Positions 23,061 to 35,652 of a stretch of 64,000 nucleotides of DNA are shown in pieces. Within the stretch, counting starts at the first letter, position 1, and every line of letters begins with the position of its first letter. Both the position numbers and the translations under genes were made by a program. The notes beneath the pieces were generated by a model. The model was not told where the DNA came from and searched no databases. It worked only from the letters and a program-made list of their open reading frames with translations. The stretch is from Pleurodeles waltl (taxonomy: Eukaryota > Chordata > Amphibia > Caudata > Salamandridae): the NCBI RefSeq assembly GCF_031143425.1, contig NC_090446.1:657593717-657657716 (forward strand). Direction: 5' to 3'.

Positions 23061-24564
23061 AAGCATAAATATAGAAACAGGACAGGATATCTCTCTCTTT
23101 TTCTAATGAATATACAAAAGGGGAAGAATACATTAGCTCGTTAAACCTCCATAAAGTGCCATCTAAGAAGTGAAATATCAATATACATATACTTATATAC
23201 TTTGATATGCTTATTTTGTTTTTCTCAATATTCTTTTCCACAATATGTTTGACATAATACTTTGGTAATTTACATACAAAGTATGCAACCTTAATATTTT
23301 TGAAGATGATATTTTTGATGCAATATTCTTGTGTCACTCCATTGTTTTTCACAATATTTTGTCATGTAACCCCACTCATCCATTTACTCGCATATTTAGT
23401 CATCCAAGTATTCACACAACCAAAAACCTATAATTCATCTCTCACTGCAGTCCCTAATACTCAAACCTCCTTCTTTGCAGATTTAGGCTGCTGTGTGTTA
23501 GAGTTTCACCACTTTATTTGCCTTCTTCTCCCTGCTCCATGCTCTTGTGTTCTAAAATGCTCTTCACAATTTGCCTTAGTGCAAAGCAGTGCTATGATAA
23601 TGCCAAGTAACCTTACGCATTGCTTTATGCAACTTGTCTTTAAGAGGGCTACCATAGGTGGTATATGGGCGTTCCCATGCAAATATTCATGTTTTTTATG
23701 ATGCAAACCCTGTCTAATAACGTTTGTAGACAGGGCTTAGCATAAAATATACACCCCTTTGGGGCTAGTGTTAACCTGGAGAAATATTTTTTCAAAGCTT
23801 TTAATGCTCTGCAAGTGAGCTGTGCTGTATCGCATAAGTGAAATATCAAGCCACATTCCACTTACGATTACCATAATTTGAGTTTTTAGTAGCATTTACC
23901 TATTAAATGTAATATTATTTTTATATAAAGTGCAACCATTGAATGAGTCCTCTGTATTATCTACCTCCTGATAATTGCTTCCACCTTATTTTGGTCTTTA
24001 TTTCTCAGTATTTCCTTTATTTTCATGTAATCTATGCCATTTCTATATTCCTATAGCCTTTCTTCTCTGATTACCGTTAATTGATATTTTGTCTGTTTAC
24101 TTTCTCCTGACTAGATGCTGCATGATATTGCTGTGAATATCTTGCGTTGTTCTCAAATTTCATAAACATATATGACCTTTATCGTATTTTTATATTCCAC
24201 AATTGTAAGCACTTTTCTTTCAATGTTGTTTATCAATTACCCATTTTACACTGCATGAATTATTTTAAAAAAACACACCAAGTTATCTGGCTTGTTAAGA
24301 CCCCTCGGAGAAACAATGACTGTTGTGAATGTGCACCTCCTTGTCCTCGTGACCATCAATCTATTGAATTGATGTTGCACTTTTTGTTCATTTGTACATT
24401 TTATTTGTTTCCTAGACACCTTTTCCTAATGCCTATTTTGACATACGATAATTTTAGGCAATGAAAGGAAGCTTTGGCTTTTATACAATCTTTATAATTA
24501 ATACACACATTTTGGTATGTGGCAAAAAAATCTACAATGTGCCATTAATTTAAGGAAAACATTC
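23061..24564. other. AT-rich non-coding DNA
   Basis: No gene recognised. Around 23705-23750 a CCTGTCTA/TAGACAGG inverted pair suggests a decayed palindromic element. Confidence 0.4.
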
Positions 24565-25321
24565 AGGGGCATATTTAAGTGCCCCTAGGGCCACCAGAGC
24601 GTCACTTTTCGTGACGCTCCACTGGGGCTAAGCATTGATCCCTATTTATAAGGAGGTGTAATGCTACTTTTTTGTGGCGTTACACCTCCTTGTAAATATG
24701 GGCCCCTCTGATGCAGTTTTATGCATCAGAGGGCATACAATTGGTGTTGCAGTGGGAGTTTTCACCACAACACCCATTCCTTTTGACACTGCTTCTGATT
24801 TACAAGTTGTCTTAAACCTGAGGTAGAGCCAAAAACTTATGCCACCCTAGGGGTGACGTTAGCATGGCAAAACAAGGAGGAATGCTTTTATTCCTCCTTT
24901 GTTTTTCCTTTTTATATAGAAGAAGCAAAATGTCATGGATGATTGTTTATGTGCAGGAATGGACACCTTCCGGGTCATAAACAATCATTCAAAATGATGC
25001 TTTGGTACTTCTTTGTGTGCTGCATTTTGCAGCACACGTAGAAGTGCCAAATCGCCATTATAGATTGTTTATATGCAGGAAGGAACACCTTCCTGCCCAT
25101 AAACAATCTATCGCCACAATGCAGACACCCTTGTAATATGGTGCAAGGATGTCTGTGTTGGCGCTAGGCAGCCTAATTCTGCTCCTGCGCGGGAGGAAAC
25201 GCAGATGTGCGCTGTATTACTCTAAATACAGCACACCCCTGCATTTCTAAAGTGGTGCAGCGCAGCTGTGCTATTTTTGGCACAGCACTGTGCTGCGCCA
25301 CTTTAGCATAAATCTGGGCCT
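24565..25321. mobile_element. Chained-hairpin MITE, GGGGCATATTTA family
   Basis: Left end AGGGGCATATTTAAG, right end CATAAATCTGGGCCT (inverse AGGCCCAGATTTATG). The interior is a series of separate hairpins: GAGCGTCAC/GTGACGCTC, GGAGGTGTAA/TTACACCTCC, CTGATGCA/TGCATCAG, GGAGGAAT/ATTCCTCC, ATTGTTTAT/ATAAACAAT (twice), GTGTGCTGC/GCAGCACAC and GGTGCAGCGCAG/CTGTGCTGCGCC. Non-coding. Its left end resembles the start of Harbinger C (GGGGGCATATTTATAC). Confidence 0.88.
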
Positions 25322-25710
25322 GAGTTTATTTTTTGTCCATGTACTCTGAGCAGAGCACACGCAAATCTACTTATAGGGTATTAACTTGTGCATGTAATAC
25401 TAATTATTTACACTCTATTGTTTGCATGCACTTTATGATTATGATGTCAATATTAGATGAACTAGATCTTTCTCATTGACTTGTTGGAGATTAACTGCTT
25501 GTTAGAATGAACAAAGGGTTGTTAACTGGGATATGTGATTTTATGTATCCATTATTTTATACATGTTTTAACTGTTTTTAAATGATGTACTTGTTTTAAA
25601 GTATTTTAATGGTTGCCATTTAGAACTAAATAAAAATTTTGACTGACTGTCTTTGCATGAGCTTTGTCTTTGTATCGTTTTTTACCGATCATCTCTCTCA
25701 GTTTGTTTTG
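25322..25710. other. AT-rich DNA with AATAAA
   Basis: Contains an AATAAA near 25629, followed by a GACTGACTG tract. This could be a decayed LINE 3' end, but no coding part is attached. Confidence 0.35.
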
Positions 25711-25714
25711 TTAA

Positions 25715-28008
25715 TGACTGTAAGGACTTAAAATGTTAACTATGAGAAAGTCATCCTTTTGGCCCTGACCACCCCTAAACTTTTTGACTTATACTGGTGG
25801 TTACTGACTCTGACTGTGCCCTGGGCACTGCTAACCAGTCCCAGGGCTAGTGCTCTATGCAAATTAGGCTTAATTAGAATTAGCACCAACAACCTACGTA
25901 TAAGTCCAGAGTATATGGTAGGACATGTTAGTTTAGAGACCCCAGTGTCTCTGGTGTCATTGTGGAAGCAGGCCTGCCTTGTTGGCTGCTTTTACATTAA
26001 AGTGCCCACAAATTTGACTTTGGAATTAAAAGTACTTCCAAAATCTCAGCCTACCTTATTTTTACATATGTCACCCCTAAGGTCTGCCCTAGGTGCCACA
26101 AGGGTTGGGTGCAATGTAAATATAAGCAGGGACCTTATTAAAGATTTTTTATAAGCCCTGGTGAGGGAAAAGCAGCCAAATTCGTTTTTCCCTATTGTAG
26201 TGCATTAGCTCCATAGTCTAGAATTGGGAGGCTTTATTTAAAATGAATAAAGTCTCATTTCCACTACAAAGGAGGCAAATCTGTCAAGTTTGGTATCAAA
26301 TTAAAAGTTAGAATAAATCCAACAACTTGCCAAGGTTGGATTTATTATAACTAGTACATAGAAAGAGTTTTAGAACTCTTTCCGAAAGGTACCATAATCA
26401 GCCCAATAGTGCCTTTTTCTGATTGGTCAGTCTCTGGCAGCCTGAGCCAGGCTGAATCAAAGGAAGCATCTGGTGGGAGGAGAACTGCTGTAGCAGATGG
26501 CAGAGCAGGATGGGGGTAGCGTGGCCAAACTGGTTTTCAAAGGAGGAAAAGTGACCTGGGACAGAAACTGAACCTCACCCATTTCCTGCAAATCTAGCCA
26601 GAAAGGAGCCCCAATAATTAGATTAGGAGAGGAGCTAGAAAGGGTGTGTTAAGGAAACTTAGCCACACCAGTGGGTGGGCTCAGCCAGATGTAACCTTCA
26701 AGGAGAGATTTTCTCCATCTTGTATTTTTAAAGAATGTTGCTTTCTGGGATTGATTTTTGCCCAACTTCACGGAAAGTGGTCACCCTAGAGGGTGACACC
26801 CTGCATCCATTGGTCAGAGCTTCCCCCGCTTACCAACCCAGGAGCAAGGGTAAATATGGCAGAGCTGCCGAACAATTCAGATCCCTGCTGGCCGAAGACA
26901 CTAGAGAAAAAGGACTGCCTTGCTGAACTCCTGGTCTGCACCGAAAGGACGTAAACAACCACACCCACAAGGGCTGCACCAGCTGCACACTTTGGGCTTC
27001 ACCAAGAAAATGACTTTGCCTTCCTTCTGCACTCCAGGAGTGGACTCCCTGCAAGCTACTGGTACAAAGAAGCTGACCAGAGTCCTCTGCATCATGTTCT
27101 GCAAGAAGAGCCCAGCTGACCATCGTCCAGGGGCCATTTGAGGATTCTGACCAGGTGCATTCTGGGAACTGTAGTCCGAAATTCCAAGGAGTACTTTAGA
27201 CCTTCTAGAACCTTTGATCAATTTTGTGGAACATTCAAGGACCCAAAAAGGACTTCTGGAAGAAGTTCCAGAGCATAGGATAAGTTTGGAGCAACTTTGA
27301 AAAAAACTCCATAAGTGGACCGACCCAACACCAACATCGAGAATCAAGCCGGCTACCTTCAACCGCAACCTGCCCTGAATCTCAGGTTCATCCCACTGAA
27401 AGCTCCAAAGCTCCAGACTTCCAGGTTTTGATCAGGGGCTCGCAGAAAGGCAATCTGATGACATTGCATCGAAAACGGCTTGCTAGAGATGATAGCCCGA
27501 CATCGAGGGTGAAAAGCTCCAGAAAGATTTCTAAGTGTTAAGGTAAAACTATGGCCGAAGCCTCCTGCTCAGTGTATCCAAACAGGGCTCCATCATGGTC
27601 AGCCTCAACTTTTGACTTTGCCCTGGTCAAGTGCAACCAGATGACCCTGGTTGGCACTTTTGGTTTTTTTAGCACTTGAAAGCATTTTTTTGCATTTAAA
27701 ATTTAGAAATTCATATCTATGTTTACCTACATTGGATTTTTGCTGTTTTGGTGTTATTTAAAAAATAAAGATCATTCCTAATTTTATAAATTGGTGTTGG
27801 ATTTTTATTGTGTGTTGTATTTTACTTATTTACTGTTTTTTTGATAGTAATGCTTCACACAAATTTCTCCTATCGGCTTGTGGACCAAGCTACCAAGGGT
27901 TGAACAAGGATTAATTTATTGAGACCCTGACTGTTCCTAGTGGGGGGCTGTGGCCTGTTGCTAAGTGTAGGTACTTTCCTGCCCTTACCAATAATCCACT
28001 CTACAACA
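25715..28008 (+). mobile_element. Solo-type LTR, 2.29 kb, with TTAA target duplication
   Basis: Begins TGACTGTAAGG and ends CTCTACAACA, the TG...CA form of LTRs. It is flanked by TTAA (25711-25714 and 28009-28012; TTAAT if the first T is counted outside), a 4-5-bp duplication usual for Gypsy-like or retroviral integrases. A polyadenylation signal is at about 27764. No gag, pol or env-like frame is attached. Related 3' sequence lies at 3983-4297, and a related internal part lies in reverse orientation at 42400-43120. An LTR this long would be unusual, so a short non-autonomous LTR element is an alternative. Confidence 0.68.
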
Positions 28009-28012
28009 TTAA

Positions 28013-29728
28013 TTTATGAGTGTTACAGTTCAAAGGAGCTATTTGATTGCCTTTACATATGTCACTCATTTTACCTGCCCTTCCTTTTTATTTTTAGATA
28101 TAATGCCATATGATAAAAATCTCGAGTTGCAAGTTGCATTGTAACCTTGTACATTTTTTACCTATGAGTGGGTATCTTCCTGAGTTCCTCTCTTCCTGCT
28201 GTTTCCTGGAGTCAGACGTAGCTGGATGGCTCCAAGGTTGTACCTTTGGAATTTGAGTCTTGTGTGGGCTGAATGTTTCTGGTGATGGGCTCTTTACAGA
28301 TTTCTCACTATTGACAGGCCAGCATGGCGTGGAGGTTCAGAAGTCCTTATTCCATTGTAACCTCACCCTCGGAGGGGTCTGACTAGCTACATTCCTCTAA
28401 AGCAAATCACAATTTTTGGTCTCATCTGGCAGTGTTCAAAAGTCTTGTGTAGTCTGATTACAGACCCTATTTGCTGAAACAGAAGTGTAGAGATGTCAGG
28501 CTCTGTTCTGGTGTCATAGGCAGACATTTCCCCAGTGGTGCTATATTTCATGGAGCAGAACACAGTGTTCTTAGGGCTCATGTTTTTGCTCCTCGTAGCT
28601 TCTCAATAAATTTGCGACTGTAGGGGAGAGCCATTACCTCAGACTGTGTTTACTGTATTCAAATGTTTCTTGTCAGATATATTATGATGAGAATTAAGCT
28701 ATGCTGGGGACATTCTTCTCAGAAATCCCAAAGATCAGAAAGATTTGTAGAGAGTTTGGAAATGCGACTGAGATGAATTGAGAACCAATCTTTTCTTAGA
28801 TGCAGTGCAATAGTAATGGAGAAACTGGCAGACATGATATGCTTACTCAGCATGTTGGCACACAATTCTTGTGATAAACAGTGATAACAATGTGAAAGTG
28901 CATTCCCAAATGTAATGTTGTGGGAGTGAATATCTCATAGGTAGAACTGGCATTTTTAGCATGTGTGGGTATTAAATATGTTCTTCGCTTGTGCGTGTTA
29001 TGTTTATGCAGTTGCTCCATACAAATTATGCGTCTTGATTACCAGGTGAGTATTCCTTTAGTAAAGTCACAAACAGTGGGGTGGGAATACTTTATCCACT
29101 CTTATATATCCATTCTGGTATCTGTTATCTACCATGGATTATTTGTTCTGTTCTAGAAGTAATCTCCTTTATGGATGGAAAAGCCTCACCCACTTAATAG
29201 TGGCATGCTTAATCATTGGCTAGTCCAACCCACGGGTTAAGGTGGTACTAACCCGGTGGTCTCAACCTTAGCCCCAGAGGAGAACTAGCTCCTTATGGGA
29301 CAGGGAGATCAGAATAAATTGGTTTCTGGTCAGTAGGGTACCAGTATGGTAAAAAAAAGAAACTAGTTAAAATTACCTAAATATTCATCCAAAAATATTT
29401 CTATATTTCAGGATGATGCTGAATAGGATTATAATTAATTTACCACCTTCCCTCCAAGGGGTGGTAATGGTGTCTTATGGATCTATGATGGATCCCTGCA
29501 CCTTGTTTGATCTGCCAACATGTATTGGGCACCAAATAGGTATCCGCCAGGAAAAACTATTCTCAAGGCATTCATCCTGCGGCCTTCTTCGGGGCAACTG
29601 TCTTTTAATCCCAACAGTTGACATAAAATATCCCTCTGTAATTCGTAGTTCTGGGAGATGTATAGAGGTCAAAAGTAAGAATCAGTCTTACCCCATTGCA
29701 TACTTGATTGAATTGACATGCTAGACAA
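28013..29728. other. Unassigned non-coding DNA
   Basis: Short frames only. None carries a recognisable domain, and no termini were found. Confidence 0.4.
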
Positions 29729-29828
29729 TAGGGATTGAAAGACAGTGCCCTGAAGAAGGCCTGAGGACAAATGCCTTGAGAATAGTTTTTCCTGGCAGGT
29801 ACCTACTTTGTGGCCGAAACACGTTGGC
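29729..29828 (+). repeat. PLE-like terminal motif with enlarged loop
   Basis: CCTGAAGAAGGCC and GTGGCCGAAACACGTTGG are separated by about 60 bp. Together they resemble the CTGATGA-stem II-GAAA order of hammerhead motifs in PLE ends, with an insertion in the stem II loop. Weak call. Confidence 0.4.
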
Positions 29829-29844
29829 AGATCTCCTCATTGTT

Positions 29845-30142
29845 TCCTCTTTCTATGTGTGCTACTTTCTGCAGCACACATAGAAAGAGGAAATGCCTTC
29901 CAGGATTATTTTGTGCAGGAAGGTCCTCCTTCCTGCACAAAAAATATCCTACTGACAATTGAGACACCCTAAGGGTGTCTGGCGCTAGCCAGCAATTTGT
30001 GCACCAGCCCAGCGGTAAAGGACAGGAATCCACCATATCTTGTAAGTATAGTGCATTTCTGCCCTTTCCATGTGGCACAGGGCAGCACAGCAAGGTCCCT
30101 TGCTTTGCTGCCCTGCGCCACGGGGCTTGTAAATATGCCCCT
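29845..30142. repeat. Right part of a GGGGCATATTTA-family MITE
   Basis: Ends CACGGGGCTTGTAAATATGCCCCT, whose last 12 bases are the inverse of the family's left end. Contains the hairpins TTTCTATGTGTGCT/AGCACACATAGAAA, TGCAGGAAGG/CCTTCCTGCA and ACACCCT/AGGGTGT. The left end is missing. Confidence 0.78.
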
Positions 30143-30604
30143 TCATCTTGAATTACCACAATCACTCCTCACAATGTGTGGTGAAAACACAATCATGTAT
30201 TCTTATGCACTTCAAGGTTATTGTTTTTTAATATATGTATTTATTCATATCACCCTGTTTAACAATACATAACACAATTTCATAAGCTAACATAGATGTA
30301 ATTTCTTATTGATCTGAAGTATCCTTGAGCCTCACATATTCTTTCTAACTTTCATGGCTCTTGTAGGCCCTGAAACTTTTTTATTTAGAGTAGTACATTT
30401 ATAAAGGGTAACCTCATTTTCAGTGCTGGCAACTAGAACAGAGATTTTTGAAGAATAATGAGCTCATTAATGTCAGTCAATCAAACAGACAGAAAATCTT
30501 TAATTGGCTTAGAAGTCATAAAAGACAATTAAGTGAAACAACAAAATAATACTGCTTTCAAAAAAGAAAAGCTAACAGCTTGTATTTTATTTGTTAAGAA
30601 GGCA
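30143..30604. other. AT-rich non-coding DNA
   Basis: Nothing recognisable. Confidence 0.4.
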
Positions 30605-31548
30605 ATCTAGTGCAGGCAACTGATGAGGATGGGGTGTTAGACTGTGTCAAATGATGCAAAGAGGTCTAGGAGAATGAGGGCAGTTCTGTCTCCTCTGTCA
30701 AGGATCATGCAGATGTCGTCTGGTGGCAATAACTGCTCTTATTGTACTTTGGTTGGGCCTGAAGACAGACTGCATGACAGTTTTGCTAGCACCTTTGACA
30801 AGTATGGTAGGAGTGAGATGAGTCTATAGTTGGAAAGTGTGGCTGGGTACGCAGGTGCTTTCTTAAACAGGGGCAAGACAGTGCCATGTTTCCAGGAGGT
30901 CAGGAACGTGGTGGAGTTGATAGAGGTGTTTATGACAAGTGTTAGTGCTTTGCTGATTAGTAGGAGTCTTTTAATGAAGGGGTGGTGGTCAGAGGATCAG
31001 ATGGAGCCCTCAGGTGGATGTCTCTATCATAGCAGCAATTTTGACAATTTTGATGAAGCAACACGTTCAGGTTTCGTTCATTGGCCATGATGAGAAGTTG
31101 AGTTACAATGGTAACAGGGTCTAGTTGAGGGTCAATCTTCCTGTTTGTGGAGGCAATTTTTTTTACAGAAAGATTCTGAGAGCTTGTTGCAAAGGTCTTG
31201 TGAGGGGTGATATTGCTTGAGGTGACAAGAGGCATGGTGAAACCTTTCATGACAGCAAAGATTTCCTTGCTGCTGTTAGGGCGGGTGTTAATTCAATTTA
31301 CAAGAGCTGTGTGAATGGTTTTCCATATCTGCTGGTGGTAATGTCTTGATTTGAAGATACATGTCTTTATCTGCTATGTCCTGATTTGCTCTCCATTGCT
31401 TGCAGTGCCATTTCATTAGCCAGAGTGTCTCTTTGTACCAGCTGGCCTTTGGTTGGGATCTAGCCATTGGATTGAGCTTGTGGGGGGCCAAGGTGTTGAT
31501 GCATGTTGTGATCCAGTTGTTGAGGGTTGTGAGGTTGGGTTGGTTCAG
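30605..31548 (-). pseudogene. L2-type LINE reverse transcriptase fragment
   Basis: On the minus strand, 31548-31290 encodes LTTLNNWITTCINTLAPHK and SWYKETLWLMK, the linker before the RT in L2 proteins. 30940-30605 encodes TSWKHGTVLPLFKKAPAYPA, then NYRLISLLPYLSKVLAKL, and further on RTALILLDLFASFDTV. Stops and frameshifts separate the blocks. Catalytic FADD and 3' end are not seen. It abuts the 3' tail of an L1-like LINE at 31549. Confidence 0.8.
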
Positions 31549-34545
31549 TCTTCTATTTTATTTTATCTTATTTATTGAGTCTTTAGCATGCAACAGAAAA
31601 ACACAGAATAAATAGGAATTAACACAAATGTCATGCCATTATGTGCCACATATATTAGCCCATGCAATCATGACCAAATAAATATCACAATATAAGTTTC
31701 CCATATGCCAAGCACGCAACATAGTTAGCATCATTACTTGTACACCACACCAACTACATTGTATCAGGTAAGGATAGTAAATATGTAGTGAGTGGACTCC
31801 ATATATCCTCAGCATATAATTCCATTTGCTCCTTACAGTACACCATACAACAATCCAGTGTTTCAGCTTGTGGTGACATTTGTTCCCCCAGTTCATGGCT
31901 GCTTTTCTTTTAGCTAATAATAGGGTACCACCACCAAACTACTGTGAGGTGGTTGTAGCAGCTTGACCAACCCTAGTACACATATCTGTGGCATATAGGG
32001 AATAGGTTCTGGTACCATAGCCGAAAGGCTACTCGTTATCTCAACCCACATCTTATACATTGTGTGTCTTCTCATAGCTCATATCTAAACAACCTGGCTG
32101 GAGTGTAATACATGTGTTGTAGGTATTTAAAAACGATAATATGTAAGTTGCATTTAGTAGTGAGCATTCCTGTGAGTGTGCAACAAAAGCTTCAGTCTTC
32201 CACAGTCTATGGCATGTCTAGGATAGCATGCCAATTGTTTAATGCCTGATTTGTGTCCGTGAGTTTATCCTTCTGAGTTGCGTTACAGAGTTTAGTGATA
32301 AGACATCTGTGTTTAGGGCTGGTGGGTAAGGCTTGGAGAGGCCAAAAACCATTGGGTTCTGCAGGAAAGGGTGGGTACAGCTCTCTGATAACTGTCTGAA
32401 GAGAATAGTATATAAAGGAAAGGAGTGGGGCCTGTAGCTGCCCAGGGGAAGAATCTGTTAGCTTAATAATTGTCCTGCCTGGGAACACATCTCCCATGGT
32501 CTGCAACCCAGCTCCATCTAACAGGGCCAGTGTTCTGACTTCGTGTGTCACCCAGATGTTGGAGTAGAACGTAAGAGGGAGCACAGGGGCATATAATGGG
32601 GATTTTTGGGTCCACATGGGGAGCACCTGCCAGGCCTGTGTGGTGCAGTTAATAGTGTTAATCTCTAAACAGAGACTATTGGCTCGCTTGTGTGGTAATA
32701 GTGCAGCAAGTATGAAGGGCTGGGCATCATCTGATTTTATGCCAAATGAGGTATATAGTCCTGGCTAATAAATAATGCACAAAGTGTGCCTGCGTGCACA
32801 AATAATATAAGTGTAAATCTGGAGCTCTGAACCCCCCCCCCCTTGTGTATATGGGAGTGTTTGTACCGTTTATCAAATTCTAGGTTGATTCCTGCCCTTT
32901 ACCAGCGTTTTCATACAGGATTGTGCAGTTTAAAAAAAATATGAGTCAGTAGAATGGGAATGTAAATGAACAAGAATAAGAAACGAGGAAGAACAATCAT
33001 TTTTAAAATCGCTATCCTGTCTGCTAACAATAAGGGTAATCAGATCCATCTGACAATCTAGTCCTCTAGTTTGGAAACTGCCCTCCCATAATTCTCTTGT
33101 ACAACCAGTTCTGGATCTCTGTGCACCCCAGTGCTTAATTTGTAAAACAAAGTAAGTGGCAGGGCCCTTGTTGGGGGAAATCTGCATCCAGCTCCACAAT
33201 AGCCCCTGCTAGTTCTGCCAATGACAGTGTCAACACAAATACTAACCATCACACACCTACAAGTGTGACAATTTAGCCTTTTCTAGGCCTTCCAAAGCTA
33301 TATTCAAGATATTTAATGGGGTTGGCACACCATTCTAGGGAGAAGTCAAGCTGGAATGAGTGTGTGGACAGTGTCAGGGGGATTATGATAGATTTAGACC
33401 AATTAACACTTAACCCCGCACATCTTTCAAACCAAATGTATTCTCTGAATAGCGACACTAGGTGGTCATTGGGGTGCAGACATACAGCACCGTGTGGTCA
33501 GCATATAATGATATGCTGACAGGTCTCAGTCAGAAACACAGCATCAAATCTACGTGCCTCTGTCATATTATACATGCTAGAGGCTCAAGAGCACGGATAA
33601 ATAATAGTGGTAACAGTATCATCCTTGCTGTGTGCCCCTTTTTATAATCAGTAGCTCTGATCTGTTACTGTTTATTTTCACTCTGCCCCCGGCTTGGTAT
33701 AGGGTAGATATATTCACCGTACAAAGGACTGGGGCATCCCTATTCTTTGTAATACATCGAACATGATTTGCCATTTAATGGATTTGAAAGCTTTAGCGGC
33801 GTTTAATAATGCCACAGCCACTTCTATATTGGGGTCCAATGCATGTTGTGTCCTGTATAACGGGTGGGTGTGAAGCTAGATTGCTCTAGCATCACCATGT
33901 TCATTAACAATGGTTGGATTCATATGCAAGAATTTTGGCCAGAATCTTGGCATCAATATTAATAAGTAAAAGTGAACTAAAGGACCCACAGTGTTCTGTC
34001 AGTATGTCGGGTTTAAGTAGCATGATGATTAGGGTTTCTCGAAGGGATGGGGCAGCACCCTTTTCTCATATGCCTCAGCATACACCTCGTGCAGATATGG
34101 CTCTAGCGTCCCTACAAACTCTTTGTAAATTTCATCCATTTATCCATCCATGACCAGTGCTTTCCCATTTTGGAGCAGTTAGATTGCTTCCTTAACTTCT
34201 TCCACTGTGATGTGCTGCGCTAAGTATTCCTGCTGCCCTAGTGACAGCCACACCAAAGGGACATACCAAACTTCTGGCTCAGCATTATTGTTATACAACT
34301 TCACCTTCTCATGAATAGCAGCAAGAATCTCTGGGTGAGGTGTCACCAGCATTTCCTCTCCAGCCCTTGTAGTTCACCTTCCTTCAAATGTTGATGTTGG
34401 CATATGTCCTTGACGACACCTGCTTGTTCGCCAATGCAGAGCCCCAGATGGTAACTTTAAATGCCTCTCACAGTGTGTCTGCCCCCTTCACTGTTCTGAC
34501 ATTTTTGTCAAAATATTCAGTGATTGCGGTTGTCACTTCCATTCA
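31549..34545 (-). pseudogene. L1-like LINE ORF2 (reverse transcriptase and C-terminus), decayed
   Basis: Reading right to left: EEVKEAI and LLQNGKALVMDGY (about 34200-34130), corresponding to the L1 motif LQNGKAPGPDGY; DEIYKEFVGTLEPYLHEVYAE; then an LVHFYLLI-like stretch near 33970 corresponding to ISLLN; AAKAFKSIKWQIMFDVLQRI (about 33810-33750); AGLSVNWSKSIIIPL (about 33400); and a C-terminal block at 32626-32207. The 3' tail on the minus strand is AATAAATAAGATAAAATAAA. Many stops. Endonuclease and the YADD block were not found. Confidence 0.78.
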
Positions 34546-34553
34546 GAATACTT

Positions 34554-34700
34554 GGGGCATATTTATGAGCCCCTACTGCGACCTCGCGGCACATTTGGAG
34601 TAAGGGTGGCATTTCCCAAGCGTCATATTTTCAAAGTGGTGCAATGCTTGCATTCTGTCACTTTGTAAGCCCTTGCACCACATTATGCCTGCACCAGACA
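34554..34700. repeat. Left part of a GGGGCATATTTA-family MITE
   Basis: Starts GGGGCATATTTATGAGCCCC, the same end as 24565 and Harbinger C, and continues with hairpin-like AAAGTGGTGCAATGC and TGCACCA blocks. The right end was not identified. Confidence 0.7.
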
Positions 34701-35292
34701 TAATGTGTGAAAGAAGGGCCATAAAACACGAACATGCTGCAAACCCAAACAAAATTGAATCCAGCATATGCTGGTGTAACATACTGGATATCCATCAGAG
34801 GTTGACCCCAAACAGGCTGCCAAAGAAAAGTAATATACTATCTGTCACACAGGGCGGAGAAAATAATTTCCCCTTAATCAAGACTCAGTTACTTTCATTC
34901 ATGGGCGACCAGATACACAGTTCCCACCAGACATCATCATACTCAAGAACTGCAGACATGTGGGAACCTTTCATGTTGCCTTCTCTGTACTTAGGACTGT
35001 GTCCCTTTTACCTTCCTTCAAGGTAAATTCCTGATACCTGCCATTGTGAGTTTACTTGTACTTGTGTCATTACTCTTAGAGACACCACACTACACCTTGA
35101 GAAAGCCACAGGCTTCTGTGCCATCAGGGGGTGAAATACGTGTTGGCTGATATACTTAGAGGGTCCCCCATTTGGGAATTTTAGAGGATCCCCCAGCATG
35201 CAAAATAAATTCAGTACAGGTTCCTGCACCATTTCGGGACTATGCTATAATTCTTTACATTATATTAGATTACGTTGTATGTGATACCAATG
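34701..35292. other. Unassigned non-coding DNA
   Basis: Contains a weak PLE-like string at 35083-35150 (CCTTGAGAAAGCC...GGTGAAATACGTGTTGG). Nothing else is supported. Confidence 0.35.
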
Positions 35293-35652
35293 TATATCAT
35301 CATCATCATTAGCTTTATTTCGGTAAATATAAATACCATAAAAGCACATCACGTAAAAAAGGAACAGCAAGCTACATGATAAACAATTTAAGTCATAAAA
35401 GATTAAAAAGGAGAGAAAAAAGAAGAGAGAAATATTTAAACATAAGCAGTTCCCAACTGGAAAATCACACCTAATAGTTATACGTAAAAACACATTGTGG
35501 GTAAAAAGTCGAAATACAAGCCTGGCAAACCATATCAGATAAAAAGGACGTTTCTATTTAAAAAGTATCTAAGAACAAAACGAAATAAAAACAGCAGGTG
35601 GGGAATACGTCTGAACCAATAAAAGTAGTAAGTGCATACAATAATAAGTCCA

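Noticed and set aside
23300..23701. 133-codon plus-strand frame as a membrane protein
   Set aside because: No start context, domain or relatives; AT-rich, with Phe/Leu-rich chance translation.
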